Positions 18,076-27,930 of a stretch of DNA of 64,000 bases are shown here, one piece after another. The stretch comes from Hoeflea_A sp039025395. Its GTDB lineage: Bacteria > Pseudomonadota > Alphaproteobacteria > Rhizobiales > Rhizobiaceae. The stretch spans positions 1 through 64,000 of the forward strand of contig JBCCOK010000015.1 of NCBI GenBank assembly GCA_039025395.1. Direction: 5' to 3'. The position numbers and the translations under genes were made by a program. Under the pieces are notes generated by a model. That model saw only the letters and a program-made list of their open reading frames with translations. It did not search any database and was not told where the DNA came from. Each line of letters begins with the position of its first letter. Positions within the stretch are counted from its first letter, which is position 1.

Positions 18076-18620
18076 GCCGATTCCGTTCCCGCCCGCTCAG
18101 CCAGTCTGAGCCGCCCCGCGGCACTTTGCCGATGATGCGCATGGCAAATGGCGATCGCCAGCGCATCCGCCGCATCGTCGGTATCGAACTGCGCCTTGGG
18201 CATCAATACCCGGACCATCATATGGATCTGCTTCTTGTCGCCATGGCCGACGCCGATGACCGACTTTTTGACTGCATTTGGCGCATATTCCGAAACCGGC
18301 AGGCCCGCCAGCGCCGGCACGAGCATGGCGATGCCGCGCGCCTGGCCAAGCTTCAGCGTCGCGCCGGCATCCTTGTTAACGAAGGTCGCCTCCACCGCCG
18401 CTTCCTGAGGACTGTAGGCGCCGAGCACATCGGCAAGCCCGTCATGCAATTGGCAGAGCCTCGTCGCCAGATCGCAGTTTGAATCGGAACGAACCGTGCC
18501 GGCGGCAAGAAACCGCAGCGTACTGCCAAGGCTCTCTACCATGCCCCAGCCGGTTCGTCGCAATCCCGGATCGATTCCGATAATGCGCATCGCAGTCTTG
18601 TGCGTCATGTCCCCGTCCAT
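18072..18620 (-). CDS. ruvC: Holliday junction resolvase RuvC
   Basis: 182 residues as drawn. Two later in-frame ATGs (five and eleven codons in) are possible starts; the conserved domain begins at MRIIGIDPGLRRTGWG. The first catalytic Asp is in IGIDPG. The others fall in the AAVEATF region and in the C-terminal DDAADALAIAICH block. It cleaves junctions symmetrically after RuvAB migration. It is first in ruvC-ruvA-ruvB. Confidence 0.96.
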   Translation of the reverse strand: MDGDMTHKTAMRIIGIDPGLRRTGWGMVESLGSTLRFLAAGTVRSDSNCDLATRLCQLHDGLADVLGAYSPQEAAVEATFVNKDAGATLKLGQARGIAMLVPALAGLPVSEYAPNAVKKSVIGVGHGDKKQIHMMVRVLMPKAQFDTDDAADALAIAICHAHHRQSAAGRLRLAERAGTESA

Positions 18621-18824
18621 TTCGCCGCAAGGAAGCTATGCCACAGAAATGCGAACAAAACAAAAACATTTCGTTTACAGGCAGGAATAATTGAGAAACG
18701 CGTGCCACATCAGGGCGCGGTCATTGTCCGGCGTATTTCGGAAGTTGGGCCGATAGATCTCAACCAATCGACGAGAGGCACATTTCAGCGACGGGGTCAA
18801 ACTCAACCACGATCGGGTTTCGCC

Positions 18825-19601
18825 TTACTCGAAAACCGATACCATGTCGCCGCTGCCGGCCCCTTCCTTGATTTCCCGCAGCCGGACATAAATGAGGACC
18901 AGCAGGAATCCAAAAATGCCATAGAGAATGCCGTTAATAACCGAGGAAAGGATCACGTTTGTGATCAAGCCTCCCGGAACAAAGGCGACAAGAAAGCCTG
19001 CGACAAAACTGATGACCGCTGCGATCAGGCCTACAATGAAGATCAGCAAGACAATAGGCCAACGATATTCCTTTGTGAGGGCAATACTGCGGCCGAGAGC
19101 ACCGAAACCGGTCCGCTCGATGACAGCCGCCGGAATCGTAACGGCAAAAACTGCATAGACCCAGAGTCCTGGAACAATCAGGAGCATCAGCGGAATGATC
19201 GCCATAAGCCCGATAAGAACGGACATCACCATGATATAGAGGGTGCTGGCCAATGCAGGCTGGATATAACCCGCCGGCTGGGCCTGGCGGCCAAGTTTTG
19301 TGTCATATGCCAATTGCACAACCAGCGCCATGGCCACGGCGGTCAATACAATCGAAATCACGCTGACAAGAAATACGCTGAAACCAACACCGGCCTGAAA
19401 GGCGGCCGGATCCTCACTCACTTCGCCGGTAACAAATGCCGCGCCGACCAGCAACCAAGTCAAGACGAGGGAAACGAGAGCTGGTATCCCACCTAGAATA
19501 AGGACGTTCAGGAAATTCTGGATTAGCCTCGCGAACGTCTCGCTTATGATCTCGCCGATGCCGAGCGGTTCATATTGCGGCCCTGCCGATGTCTGTGCCA
19601 T
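18825..19601 (-). CDS. Polytopic membrane protein, unknown function
   Basis: 258 residues. After about 25 soluble residues (YEPLGIGEIISETFARL) there are roughly six hydrophobic segments rich in Ile, Val, Leu and Gly. The start motif, in which an amphipathic helix precedes the first membrane span, resembles the glycerophosphoryl-diester-phosphodiesterase membrane-domain/DUF975-like group of integral proteins, but I cannot assign a reaction. GGGGGATGG lies upstream of the ATG. It sits alone between ruvC and yebC, with 204 and 101 bases on either side, and may be monocistronic. Confidence 0.75.
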   Translation of the reverse strand: MAQTSAGPQYEPLGIGEIISETFARLIQNFLNVLILGGIPALVSLVLTWLLVGAAFVTGEVSEDPAAFQAGVGFSVFLVSVISIVLTAVAMALVVQLAYDTKLGRQAQPAGYIQPALASTLYIMVMSVLIGLMAIIPLMLLIVPGLWVYAVFAVTIPAAVIERTGFGALGRSIALTKEYRWPIVLLIFIVGLIAAVISFVAGFLVAFVPGGLITNVILSSVINGILYGIFGFLLVLIYVRLREIKEGAGSGDMVSVFE

Positions 19602-19702
19602 ATCGCACCATCCCCCTGAGTAGCGTCGCCCGGCCTGACAGCCGAATCAACTTCAGTGTATGGCAGTCTCTGAATTAAGCAACGACGCGGATGGGAGACG
19701 GA

Positions 19703-20452
19703 TCAGGCGTCCGCCAGCTTGGCCATCACTTCGTCCGAGATCTCGAAATTCGCGTAGACGTTCTGGACATCGTCATCGTCTTCAAGCGCCTCGATCAGCT
19801 TCATCACCGTGCCGGCTTTTTCTTCGTCGACATCTGTGCTGGTTTGCGGCTTCCAGACCGGCTTGACGGATTCCGCCTCGCCCAGGCTGGCCTCAAGCGC
19901 GGACGACACATCACCGATCAGTTCAAAAGCACAAGTGATCGTGTGTCCCTCTTCCGCAGACTGCACATCGTCTGCGCCTGCCTCGATCGCCGCCTCCATG
20001 ACTGTATCTTCGTCACCTGCTTCGGCCGCGTAGACGATTTCACCGACCCGGTCGAACATGAACCCGACCGATCCGGTCTCGCCCAGCGTACCGCCATTCT
20101 TGGTGAAACAGGCACGCACATTGGATGCCGAACGGTTCCGATTGTCGGTCAGAACCTCAACAATGACAGCGACACCGGCGGGACCATAGCCCTCGTAGCG
20201 GATTTCCTCGTAGTCTTCGCTGTCGCCGCCCGCGCCCTTGTTGATCGCACGCTGGATGTTGTCCTTTGGCATGGACTGGCCGCGCGCATTCTGCACGGCA
20301 AGACGCAGTCGCGGATTGCCATCAATGTCGCCACCGCCCATCTTCGCCGCAACGGTGATTTCCTTTGACAGTTTTGAGAACAGCTTCGAACGCACGGCGT
20401 CCTGGCGCCCTTTGCGGTGCATGATGTTCTTGAATTTTGAATGACCCGCCAT
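19703..20452 (-). CDS. yebC: YebC/PmpR family regulator
   Basis: 249 residues, full family length, opening with the hallmark MAGHSKFKNIMHRKG. The family binds DNA as a transcription regulator in some bacteria (PmpR). Recent work also links YebC proteins to translation of proline-rich stretches. Conserved blocks include RLRLAVQNARGQSMPKDNIQ (near 48-67), YEGYGPAGVAVIVE and NGGTLGETGSVGFMF. In many alphaproteobacteria it neighbours ruvCAB, as here, with one gene intervening. Confidence 0.95.
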   Translation of the reverse strand: MAGHSKFKNIMHRKGRQDAVRSKLFSKLSKEITVAAKMGGGDIDGNPRLRLAVQNARGQSMPKDNIQRAINKGAGGDSEDYEEIRYEGYGPAGVAVIVEVLTDNRNRSASNVRACFTKNGGTLGETGSVGFMFDRVGEIVYAAEAGDEDTVMEAAIEAGADDVQSAEEGHTITCAFELIGDVSSALEASLGEAESVKPVWKPQTSTDVDEEKAGTVMKLIEALEDDDDVQNVYANFEISDEVMAKLADA

Positions 20453-20694
20453 GGCATCCCGTTTGCGTTTGTCAGATATCCGGATTGAGCCGCCTTATAG
20501 GCAAGTCGGCTGGCGCCGTCCAGATCGCGCGCAATTGCCGCTCATAGACGTCGTTCAGGCAGCAGAATGGCTGAGGGACAAGGATCTTCGGTTGACTCAA
20601 ATACGTCACCGTAATCTAGTAACGTCAGAATTTCCGGCGGCGCTGAACCAGATGTTCGCGCCAGATTCTTATCAGAAAAGTTTGGACGGGCGAT

Positions 20695-21552
20695 ATGAAA
20701 CTTGGATTGGGTTTGTTTGGTCTGTTGCTGGCAATGCCGCTGGTGATGGGGTTCAGCGGCGGCATCGGCACACAAAGCGCAACGCAGACGGCTCAGGCGA
20801 CAACGGAAACGCAGGCGCCGCGCGTTGCGTCGATTTGCCAGGCGGTCTCCTCGGCGCCGCATGATGCGCCGGTTCGCAAGGCGGTCGGCGAACCGCTGAA
20901 CCGTGATCAGGTCCGTATCTCCTTCATTGGCCATTCCACCTATCTCATCGAAACGCCGGAAGGCGTCACCATCGCCACCGACTTCAACGGCTATGCGGGC
21001 AGGTTCGGACCGCCGCAGGTCATTACAATGAACAAGGCTCACTCAAGCCACTACACGCTTAACCCCGACCCGGCCATCGAGTTCGTCTTGCCCGGATGGG
21101 ACCCGAATGGCGGGCCAATCGATCACGATCTTGTCGTCGGCGATACCTACATCCGCAACGTCACCACCGACATCCGCTCCGGGTTTGGCGGGCGCGAACC
21201 CGATGCAAATTCCATCTTCATCTTCGAAGTCGCCGGATTGTGCATCGGCCATCTTGGTCACCTGCACCACGAACTGGAGGATCGGCACATCGCGCAAATC
21301 GGTCGCCTCGACGTTCTCATGGTGCCGATCGACGGCGGACTGACCATCGGCCACGAGAAGATGGGCAGGATCGTCAAGCGCCTGCGTGCGTCGGTTATCC
21401 TGCCCATGCACCGCCGCGGATCGTCGATCACATCGTTCCTTGATCTTTTCGGCAGCGATTTTGCCCACCAGTTCAGTGGCCAGGATACGCTGACCGTAAC
21501 GCTGCGCGAGCTTCCCAAACAGCCGACGATCATCATTCTGCAAGGGGTTTAG
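20695..21552 (+). CDS. MBL-fold metallo-hydrolase, exported
   Basis: 285 residues. A hydrophobic N-terminus (MKLGLGLFGLLLAMPLVMGFSGG) looks like a signal peptide, so the enzyme is probably periplasmic. The metallo-beta-lactamase core starts at about residue 75 with ISFIGHSTYLIETPEG and continues with IATDFNGYAG. In place of the usual HxHxDH there is NKAHSSHYT; later metal-ligand candidates are in CIGHLGHLHHEL and ILPMHRRG. It resembles the UPF0173/UlaG-like branch of the fold. The substrate is unknown. It is followed 66 bases later by an acetyltransferase gene on the same strand. Confidence 0.8.
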   Translation: MKLGLGLFGLLLAMPLVMGFSGGIGTQSATQTAQATTETQAPRVASICQAVSSAPHDAPVRKAVGEPLNRDQVRISFIGHSTYLIETPEGVTIATDFNGYAGRFGPPQVITMNKAHSSHYTLNPDPAIEFVLPGWDPNGGPIDHDLVVGDTYIRNVTTDIRSGFGGREPDANSIFIFEVAGLCIGHLGHLHHELEDRHIAQIGRLDVLMVPIDGGLTIGHEKMGRIVKRLRASVILPMHRRGSSITSFLDLFGSDFAHQFSGQDTLTVTLRELPKQPTIIILQGV

Positions 21553-21617
21553 CGCGATACAGGTCCGCCAGAAGCAGACCAGCCGATCCGCGAACAGACG
21601 CATGATCGGGCAACGCA

Positions 21618-22145
21618 ATGCAAGAAAACGTGGATATTCGCCAGAGCCTGCCGCTGGATAAGCAGGCGATGACCAGGCACTATGAAAGCGCATTCCCGGA
21701 CGAAGATCTGTTGCCACTCGTACTGCAGTTGCTTTCCCAGGAAAGAGGCGTGCTCTCGCTGGTCGCGTTGATCGATAGCGCGGTGGCGGGACATGTTGTC
21801 TTCACGGATTGCGGAACTGGCGGGGCCGTTTCCAACGTGGCGCTCCTTGGACCGCTTGCTGTATCGGCCGACAGGCAGCGAATGGGGATTGGCGGCACGC
21901 TGGTTCGTGCCGGCCTGGAGCACCTGGAAAAAGAAGGAATTGGCTTCGTTTGCGTGCTGGGCGACCCGGCCTATTACAGCCGGTTCGGATTTACGCCCGA
22001 ACCCGACGTTTTGCCGCCCTACCCGTTGCCCAACGAATGGCTTGGAGCGTGGCAATCGCTTGCGTTGAACAGCAAGGAAGCTTTGCCGAACGGCGTGCTA
22101 TCGGTACCACCGCCATGGCAAGACAGACGCCTCTGGGCGCCATGA
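21618..22145 (+). CDS. GNAT N-acetyltransferase (YhbS-like)
   Basis: 175 residues. A single GNAT domain with the acetyl-CoA binding segment PLAVSADRQRMGIGGTLVRAG (the Q/R-x-x-G-x-G/A loop) near residues 76-96. The DPAYYSRFGF motif near 116-125 is typical of the YhbS/putative acetyltransferase group. It is cytosolic; the acceptor is unknown. It may share a transcript with the preceding metallo-hydrolase. Confidence 0.85.
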   Translation: MQENVDIRQSLPLDKQAMTRHYESAFPDEDLLPLVLQLLSQERGVLSLVALIDSAVAGHVVFTDCGTGGAVSNVALLGPLAVSADRQRMGIGGTLVRAGLEHLEKEGIGFVCVLGDPAYYSRFGFTPEPDVLPPYPLPNEWLGAWQSLALNSKEALPNGVLSVPPPWQDRRLWAP

Positions 22146-22193
22146 TGTTCGAGCCGGGTTTCTGACAGGCTGTTTGACCGCCGGGCTTTGACA

Positions 22194-23012
22194 TCAAAAA
22201 GAAGGCAGCCTCTCTTCAAGCCGCGGGCCGATGCGCAACGGCTCGATGGCTTCGGCGAGCCCCGTGCTGTCAGAGATAACCACTGCCACTCCGCATAGGG
22301 TTGCCGGGCCGCTGGCGGCTTCGAAACGGTTCTTGGCGACCTTCGTGACAAAACGGTTGAGCGGCTCTTCCTTGTCCATGCCAATGGACGAATCGTAGTC
22401 GCCACACATGCCGGCATCCGAAATATAGGCGGTACCGCCATCGAGAATCTGATGATCCGCTGTCGGGATATGCGTGTGCGTTCCTACGACAAGGCTGGCG
22501 CGGCCATCGACGAAGTGGCCGAGACATTGTTTTTCGCTCGTCGCCTCGGCATGAAAATCAATGATAACCGCATCCGCCTGGTCGCCGAGCGGACAGGCCG
22601 ACAGCTCGCGCTCCGCAGTCATGAACGGATCGTCCAGTTCCGGATGCATGAAAATCCGCCCGAGGATGTTCGTGACCAGCACGCGCGCGCCATTGCGTGC
22701 GACAAAGACGCCCGAACCCTTGCCCGGCGTGCCGCCCGGGAAGTTGGCAGGCCGGATGAACCGCTCCTGGCGCTGACAGAAGGTTAGCGCTTCACGCTGG
22801 TCCCAGACGTGATTGCCGGTGGTGACGACATCGGCACCGGCTTGAAGCGTATTCAAGAATATCTCTTCCGTGATGCCGAAACCGCCGGCTGCGTTTTCGC
22901 CGTTGACCACAACGAAATCGAATTTGAAGCGATCGATCAGGCCCGGCAGTTTCTCCCACACGGCCGTTCTGCCGGTCCGGCCGACCATGTCACCGAGAAA
23001 TAGAAACCGCAT
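22194..23012 (-). CDS. YmdB-family metallophosphoesterase (TIGR00282)
   Basis: 272 residues. Calcineurin-like phosphoesterase motifs occur in family order: MRFLFLGDMVGRTGR (1-15), VVNGENAAGGFGIT (near 36-49), TTGNHVWDQRE (near 65-75) and the late VGTHTHIPTAD. Bacillus YmdB hydrolyses 2',3'-cyclic nucleotides and cAMP; the substrate in alphaproteobacteria is not settled. Its start codon directly follows the fthC stop, so the two are one operon. Confidence 0.88.
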   Translation of the reverse strand: MRFLFLGDMVGRTGRTAVWEKLPGLIDRFKFDFVVVNGENAAGGFGITEEIFLNTLQAGADVVTTGNHVWDQREALTFCQRQERFIRPANFPGGTPGKGSGVFVARNGARVLVTNILGRIFMHPELDDPFMTAERELSACPLGDQADAVIIDFHAEATSEKQCLGHFVDGRASLVVGTHTHIPTADHQILDGGTAYISDAGMCGDYDSSIGMDKEEPLNRFVTKVAKNRFEAASGPATLCGVAVVISDSTGLAEAIEPLRIGPRLEERLPSF

Positions 23013-23600
23013 TCAGCTATTTTCCGCGGGCATGGCGCGCAGCCCTCTTTCCGTCAGTACCGCCGACAACGCAACATCATGACCTTCACAGGGTACAACG
23101 TCCACCTCCTGTGTTTCGAATGCCACGCCGACAAGCTGCGGGTTTGCGCCCTTGGAATGGAGGCTTGCTATTGCGCGGTCATAGTGGCCAGCGCCATAGC
23201 CAATACGATGGCCGGCGCTATCGAACGCCGCCAGCGGCACCAGCATCAGGGTCGGATCTAAAACTGCCGCATCAGCGCCCGGTCCAAAGGTTCCAAATCC
23301 CGTCTCAACCAGTTCGGCGCCCCGCAAAAGTTCCCGAAAAACAATTGTCGTCTTGTCGACCACGACGGGCAGGCACAGGCGCGCACCGTTTTCGCGCAGC
23401 GCATACATGAGCGGCCTTGGGTCAATTTCCGAGCGGATTGGCCAGAAGCCCGAGACAATGTCGCCATCACTTACACGCAAGTTTGCCTTGCCAATCTCGG
23501 CAATCGCCACGCTTGCCTCGACGCGCAGCTCGAGCTCCACAGCATCACGCCGGCATAGCGCCTGACGGCGCAATTCTGCCTTCGATGTCTGCTGGGGCAT
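23013..23600 (-). CDS. fthC: 5-formyltetrahydrofolate cyclo-ligase
   Basis: 195 residues from the ATG at 23600. An upstream TTG at 23633 would add 11 residues but has no better ribosome site. The enzyme converts 5-formyl-THF to 5,10-methenyl-THF with ATP. Motifs are KAELRRQALCRRDAV near the start, FWPIRSEIDPRPL (substrate site) and the C-terminal RIGYGAGHYDRAIA (ATP/folate loop). In Proteobacteria the order zapA-ssrS-ygfA (fthC) is conserved, and the same order is found here with a 6S-like RNA between the two genes. Confidence 0.94.
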   Translation of the reverse strand: MPQQTSKAELRRQALCRRDAVELELRVEASVAIAEIGKANLRVSDGDIVSGFWPIRSEIDPRPLMYALRENGARLCLPVVVDKTTIVFRELLRGAELVETGFGTFGPGADAAVLDPTLMLVPLAAFDSAGHRIGYGAGHYDRAIASLHSKGANPQLVGVAFETQEVDVVPCEGHDVALSAVLTERGLRAMPAENS

Positions 23601-23644
23601 GAACGAGCTTGGCTCCGCGTTTGCATATGACAAAGCGATCCGCG

Positions 23645-23790
23645 ACAGCCGACGGAAGATTTACGATCCCGGGAACCTACAAAGTAGGTGGGCGCCGTGT
23701 GTAAAAACCCAGGAGTCTAAACAGGGACAGCTCCCTTAGGATCGATTAAGGCCCCGGGGATTGTGTTTCCAATCGAGAAGCGCAGACCGC
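23645..23790 (-). ncRNA. ssrS: 6S RNA
   Basis: The 253-base gap between zapA and fthC is where 6S RNA lies in Proteobacteria. The minus strand shows long rod-like complementarity: AATCCCCGGGGCC near 23750-23762 against GGTTCCCGGGATC near 23665-23677. Inner segments CTAAGGGAGCTGTCCC and CACCTACTTTGTAGGT resemble alphaproteobacterial 6S. A -10-like TATATT at 23802-23797 would set the 5' end near 23790. The ends are approximate. 6S RNA binds the housekeeping RNA polymerase holoenzyme in stationary phase. Confidence 0.75.
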
Positions 23791-23853
23791 TGACGGAATA
23801 TAGTGGCACGCGTTATCAAGCGCCAGTCCCAACGGACGCATCGCTTGCAATCC

Positions 23854-24213
23854 TCAACCCTTTTCGAGCTTGGAAGCGATTCGCTCGACCTGGTTTGTTA
23901 TGTGAACAAGTGTTTTGGCGAGGCGTTCATCGGCTTCGTCGACCCTTTCCAGCGCTGTATCACGGGTTTTCTTGAGACTTGAGCTTTCGGTTTCAAGTCC
24001 GCTGAGTTTGCGCTGCGCTTCGCTCAGTTCGTCCATCACCAATATGCCGGCCATAACCGTTATACGAAGATCACCGATTTCCCCGAACTGGCCTTTCAGG
24101 TGGGCGACATAACGGTCGAACTTGCTTGCAAGTTCGGTCAGATGCTCTTCCTGACCTTCCTCGCAAGCCATTCGGTATGACTTGCCATCGATGTTGACGG
24201 TAATTTGTGCCAT
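23854..24213 (-). CDS. zapA: Cell division protein ZapA
   Basis: 119 residues. An N-terminal beta-hairpin/globular domain (ITVNIDGKSYRMACEEGQEEHL) precedes LASKFDRYVAHL and MAGILVMDELSEA, the ZapA pattern. A long coiled coil (about 70-118) follows. ZapA crosslinks FtsZ filaments. The DUF4164 coiled-coil gene lies 4 bases upstream on the same strand, so the two are cotranscribed; rhizobial genomes commonly pair them. Confidence 0.93.
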   Translation of the reverse strand: MAQITVNIDGKSYRMACEEGQEEHLTELASKFDRYVAHLKGQFGEIGDLRITVMAGILVMDELSEAQRKLSGLETESSSLKKTRDTALERVDEADERLAKTLVHITNQVERIASKLEKG

Positions 24214-24217
24214 CTGC

Positions 24218-24490
24218 CTAACGACCCAGAACCGCGCGGATCGTCTCCATTGCAGTCACCAGCCGGCGCGAAACCTCCCTGTTGGCTTCCTCCAGCCGCG
24301 TCGCCCTGTCTTCAGACCTGTCGAGTTCGTCCGCCAGGCGGGAGCGATCCGCATTGAGCCGCTGAACCTCTTCTTCGGCATCGGAAAAGTCTTTTTCCTT
24401 CTCGATTCGGCCATCGACCGCGTTCTCGAGTTTGGTGAGAGCCTTGTTCAGACTTTCCAGCGCCATCTTTGCCGTTGTATCGCCCGACAT
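24218..24490 (-). CDS. DUF4164 coiled-coil protein
   Basis: 90 residues from the ATG at 24490, chosen because GGGA lies 7 bases before it; the longer frame would add 20 unsupported residues. The protein is almost entirely heptad-like (ALTKLENAVDGRIEKEKDF, LNADRSRLADELDRSE), predicting one long coiled coil. It belongs to DUF4164, which has no assigned function. Its position 4 bases before zapA suggests a ZapA-associated or ZapB-like role; that is inference only. Confidence 0.8.
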   Translation of the reverse strand: MSGDTTAKMALESLNKALTKLENAVDGRIEKEKDFSDAEEEVQRLNADRSRLADELDRSEDRATRLEEANREVSRRLVTAMETIRAVLGR

Positions 24491-24827
24491 CACCATTTCC
24501 CATGCGTTCGAGTTAACAAATCTTTTGATTCCCGGGCACTTAACGAACAAAGATTAAGCGCTGCGGGAAACAGCCGTCAAATCCGGTTGCCAATCCCTTG
24601 CTATTCGCTTGGGGAAAACCCCATCCGTACCGTATGGCACCGGGAATCCTGCGTTTTCCAATGCGTTCGCAAGCCCGATCTTCACTCATCGATGCGAATC
24701 ACTCGAATAGACTTTTCACACAGGTGTCGTTTGTTGACTCCGCTACGCCAACTGGTATGTGTCTCGTATTTAATTGGGAGACGGCCCCATCGCCCGCCCG
24801 CTGTTACCCTCAACATGCTGAAACGTC
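24491..24827. other. Divergent gap of 337 bases before tkt
   Basis: No gene seen. It carries the promoters of the leftward DUF4164-zapA pair and of rightward tkt. A sigma-70-like candidate for tkt is TTGACT (24734-24739) and TATGTG (24756-24761) with 16 bases between. Several TTAA half-sites lie near 24510-24560 but not at CtrA spacing. Confidence 0.4.
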
Positions 24828-26831
24828 ATGATCCCAAGTGAAAAACATGATCGGATGGCAAACGCGATCCGATTTCTTTCCATGGACGCTGTCGAGAAAG
24901 CCAAATCGGGTCACCCGGGCCTGCCAATGGGTGCCGCCGACATTGCGACAGTCCTTTTTTCCAAGTTCATCAAGATCGATCCAAAAAAACCTGACTGGCC
25001 GAACCGCGACCGCTTCGTCCTGTCCGCTGGTCACGGTTCCATGCTCATCTATTCGCTCCTTTACCTTCTCGGGTACGAGGACATCACACTTGATGAAATC
25101 AAGAATTTCCGTCAGCTTGGCTCCAGAACCGCCGGCCATCCCGAGTTCGGGCATGCCGCCGGAATAGAAACAACGACCGGTCCGCTCGGCCAGGGCCTCG
25201 GCAATGCCGTTGGAATGGCGATTGCCGAGCGCAAGCTTGCCGATGAATTCGGCAAAGACTTTATGGACCACTACACATATGTGTTGGCGGGCGACGGCTG
25301 CCTGATGGAAGGACTGAGCCAGGAAGCGATTGCACTTGCCGGTCATCTGAAACTGAGAAAGCTGATTGTTTTCTGGGACAACAATGGAATCTCCATTGAT
25401 GGTCCTGTGGCACTCGCGGATTCGACCGATCAGGTCGCACGCTTTGAAGCCAGCGGTTGGAGCACGATCAGCATCGACGGCCATGATCCTGACGCAATTG
25501 CCGATGCAATCGAAGAGGCGCAGAAATCCGACCGGCCCACGATGATCGCCTGCAAGACAGTGATCGGCTATGGAGCGCCGACAAAGGCAGGCACTGCAAA
25601 GGCGCACGGCTCACCTCTCGGCGCCGACGAAATTGCCGCGGTTCGCGTCAAGCTGGGCTGGGATAACGAGCCTTTCGATGTACCCTCCGATGTGCTTGAT
25701 TGCTGGCGCATTGCGGGCTTGCGATCGACCAAGGAACGCAAGGCGTGGAATGACCGCATCGAAGCAGCCGATGCCGATCGCCGTGCGGCATTCCAGCGGC
25801 GTATCAGCGGCGAGCTTCCCGGCGCACTGCACGGTGCCATTGACGCGCACAAGCAAAAACTCGCCAAGGACCGGCCGGCGATGGCAACCCGCAAGGCATC
25901 CGAAGCAGCACTCACTGTGATCAACGAAGTGACGCCCGAAGCCCTCGGCGGTTCGGCCGATCTGACCGGATCGAACAACACCAAGACCGAACAGACGGCT
26001 GCCATCGAGCCTGACGATTTTTCCGGCCGTTACATTCATTATGGCGTTCGCGAGCATGGCATGGCAGCCGCCATGAACGGTATTTCCCTGCATGGCGGAC
26101 TGATACCCTATGGCGGCGGGTTCCTGATATTCTCGGACTATTGCCGGCCATCCATCCGCCTCGCTGCACTCATGGGCATCCGCGTGATCCATGTTCTGAC
26201 GCACGATTCGATTGGCCTCGGCGAAGACGGGCCGACGCATCAGCCCATCGAACAACTGGCATCGCTGCGGGCGATGCCCAACCTTCTGGTCCTGCGGCCG
26301 GCCGACGCAACCGAAACCGCCGAGTGCTGGCAACTGGCACTCGCGTCCGACCGCCGGCCATCGGCGATTGCGCTCACCCGGCAAAGCGTACCCGCCGTGC
26401 GCGGCGACCATATCGAAGAGAACATGTGTGCCTATGGGGCTTACGACCTCGTGCCCGTGAGCGATGCGGATGTGACGATATTCGCTTCGGGCTCTGAGGT
26501 TGAGATCGCGGTCGAAACGGCGGTCAAGCTGGAACGGGTTGGCCATGCGACGCGTGTTGTGTCCGTGCCCTGTTTCGAGTTGTTCGAGGAGCAATCGGAA
26601 GAATACAAACAGGCGATACTCGGCAATTCGCCCGTCAGGATCGCAATAGAAGCGGGCGTTCGGCAGGGCTGGGACCGCTTTATCGGCAACGAGGGAATTT
26701 TCATCGGGATGAGTACGTTCGGCGCTTCCGCGCCTTGCAAGGATCTGTACCAGCACTTTGGTATTACTGCCGACGCGGCGTTTGCTGCCGCTGAAGCAAA
26801 ATTGAACAGCCAGTCAGGGCGCGCCGCATAA
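24828..26831 (+). CDS. tkt: Transketolase
   Basis: 667 residues, full length. A thiamine-diphosphate enzyme that moves two-carbon units between pentose, tetrose and hexose phosphates. The N-terminal signature is KSGHPGLPMGAADIA (27-41). The ThDP motif GDGCLMEGLSQEA (near 155) runs to the NNGISIDG metal site. The pyrimidine-domain block is THDSIGLGEDGPTHQPIEQL. The opening HDRMANAIRFL is the usual rhizobial start. It is first of a tkt-gap-pgk run; 73 bases separate it from gap. Confidence 0.97.
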   Translation: MIPSEKHDRMANAIRFLSMDAVEKAKSGHPGLPMGAADIATVLFSKFIKIDPKKPDWPNRDRFVLSAGHGSMLIYSLLYLLGYEDITLDEIKNFRQLGSRTAGHPEFGHAAGIETTTGPLGQGLGNAVGMAIAERKLADEFGKDFMDHYTYVLAGDGCLMEGLSQEAIALAGHLKLRKLIVFWDNNGISIDGPVALADSTDQVARFEASGWSTISIDGHDPDAIADAIEEAQKSDRPTMIACKTVIGYGAPTKAGTAKAHGSPLGADEIAAVRVKLGWDNEPFDVPSDVLDCWRIAGLRSTKERKAWNDRIEAADADRRAAFQRRISGELPGALHGAIDAHKQKLAKDRPAMATRKASEAALTVINEVTPEALGGSADLTGSNNTKTEQTAAIEPDDFSGRYIHYGVREHGMAAAMNGISLHGGLIPYGGGFLIFSDYCRPSIRLAALMGIRVIHVLTHDSIGLGEDGPTHQPIEQLASLRAMPNLLVLRPADATETAECWQLALASDRRPSAIALTRQSVPAVRGDHIEENMCAYGAYDLVPVSDADVTIFASGSEVEIAVETAVKLERVGHATRVVSVPCFELFEEQSEEYKQAILGNSPVRIAIEAGVRQGWDRFIGNEGIFIGMSTFGASAPCKDLYQHFGITADAAFAAAEAKLNSQSGRAA

Positions 26832-26904
26832 CAACGCCCTGGCGAACCGGCTGAATGCGCCTGAACTGCATGCAAAAACTGAACCGTCGAACCGGAGAAC
26901 ACCC

Positions 26905-27906
<1,002 letters not shown>

Positions 27907-27930
27907 AGCATTTTTCGTCGCGCACCCACC

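Noticed and set aside
24510..24560. CtrA site upstream of the DUF4164-zapA pair
   Set aside because: TTAA half-sites are present but none at the 7-base spacing.
25611..26756. 381-codon reverse open frame inside tkt
   Set aside because: Antisense shadow of transketolase, produced by high GC at third codon positions.
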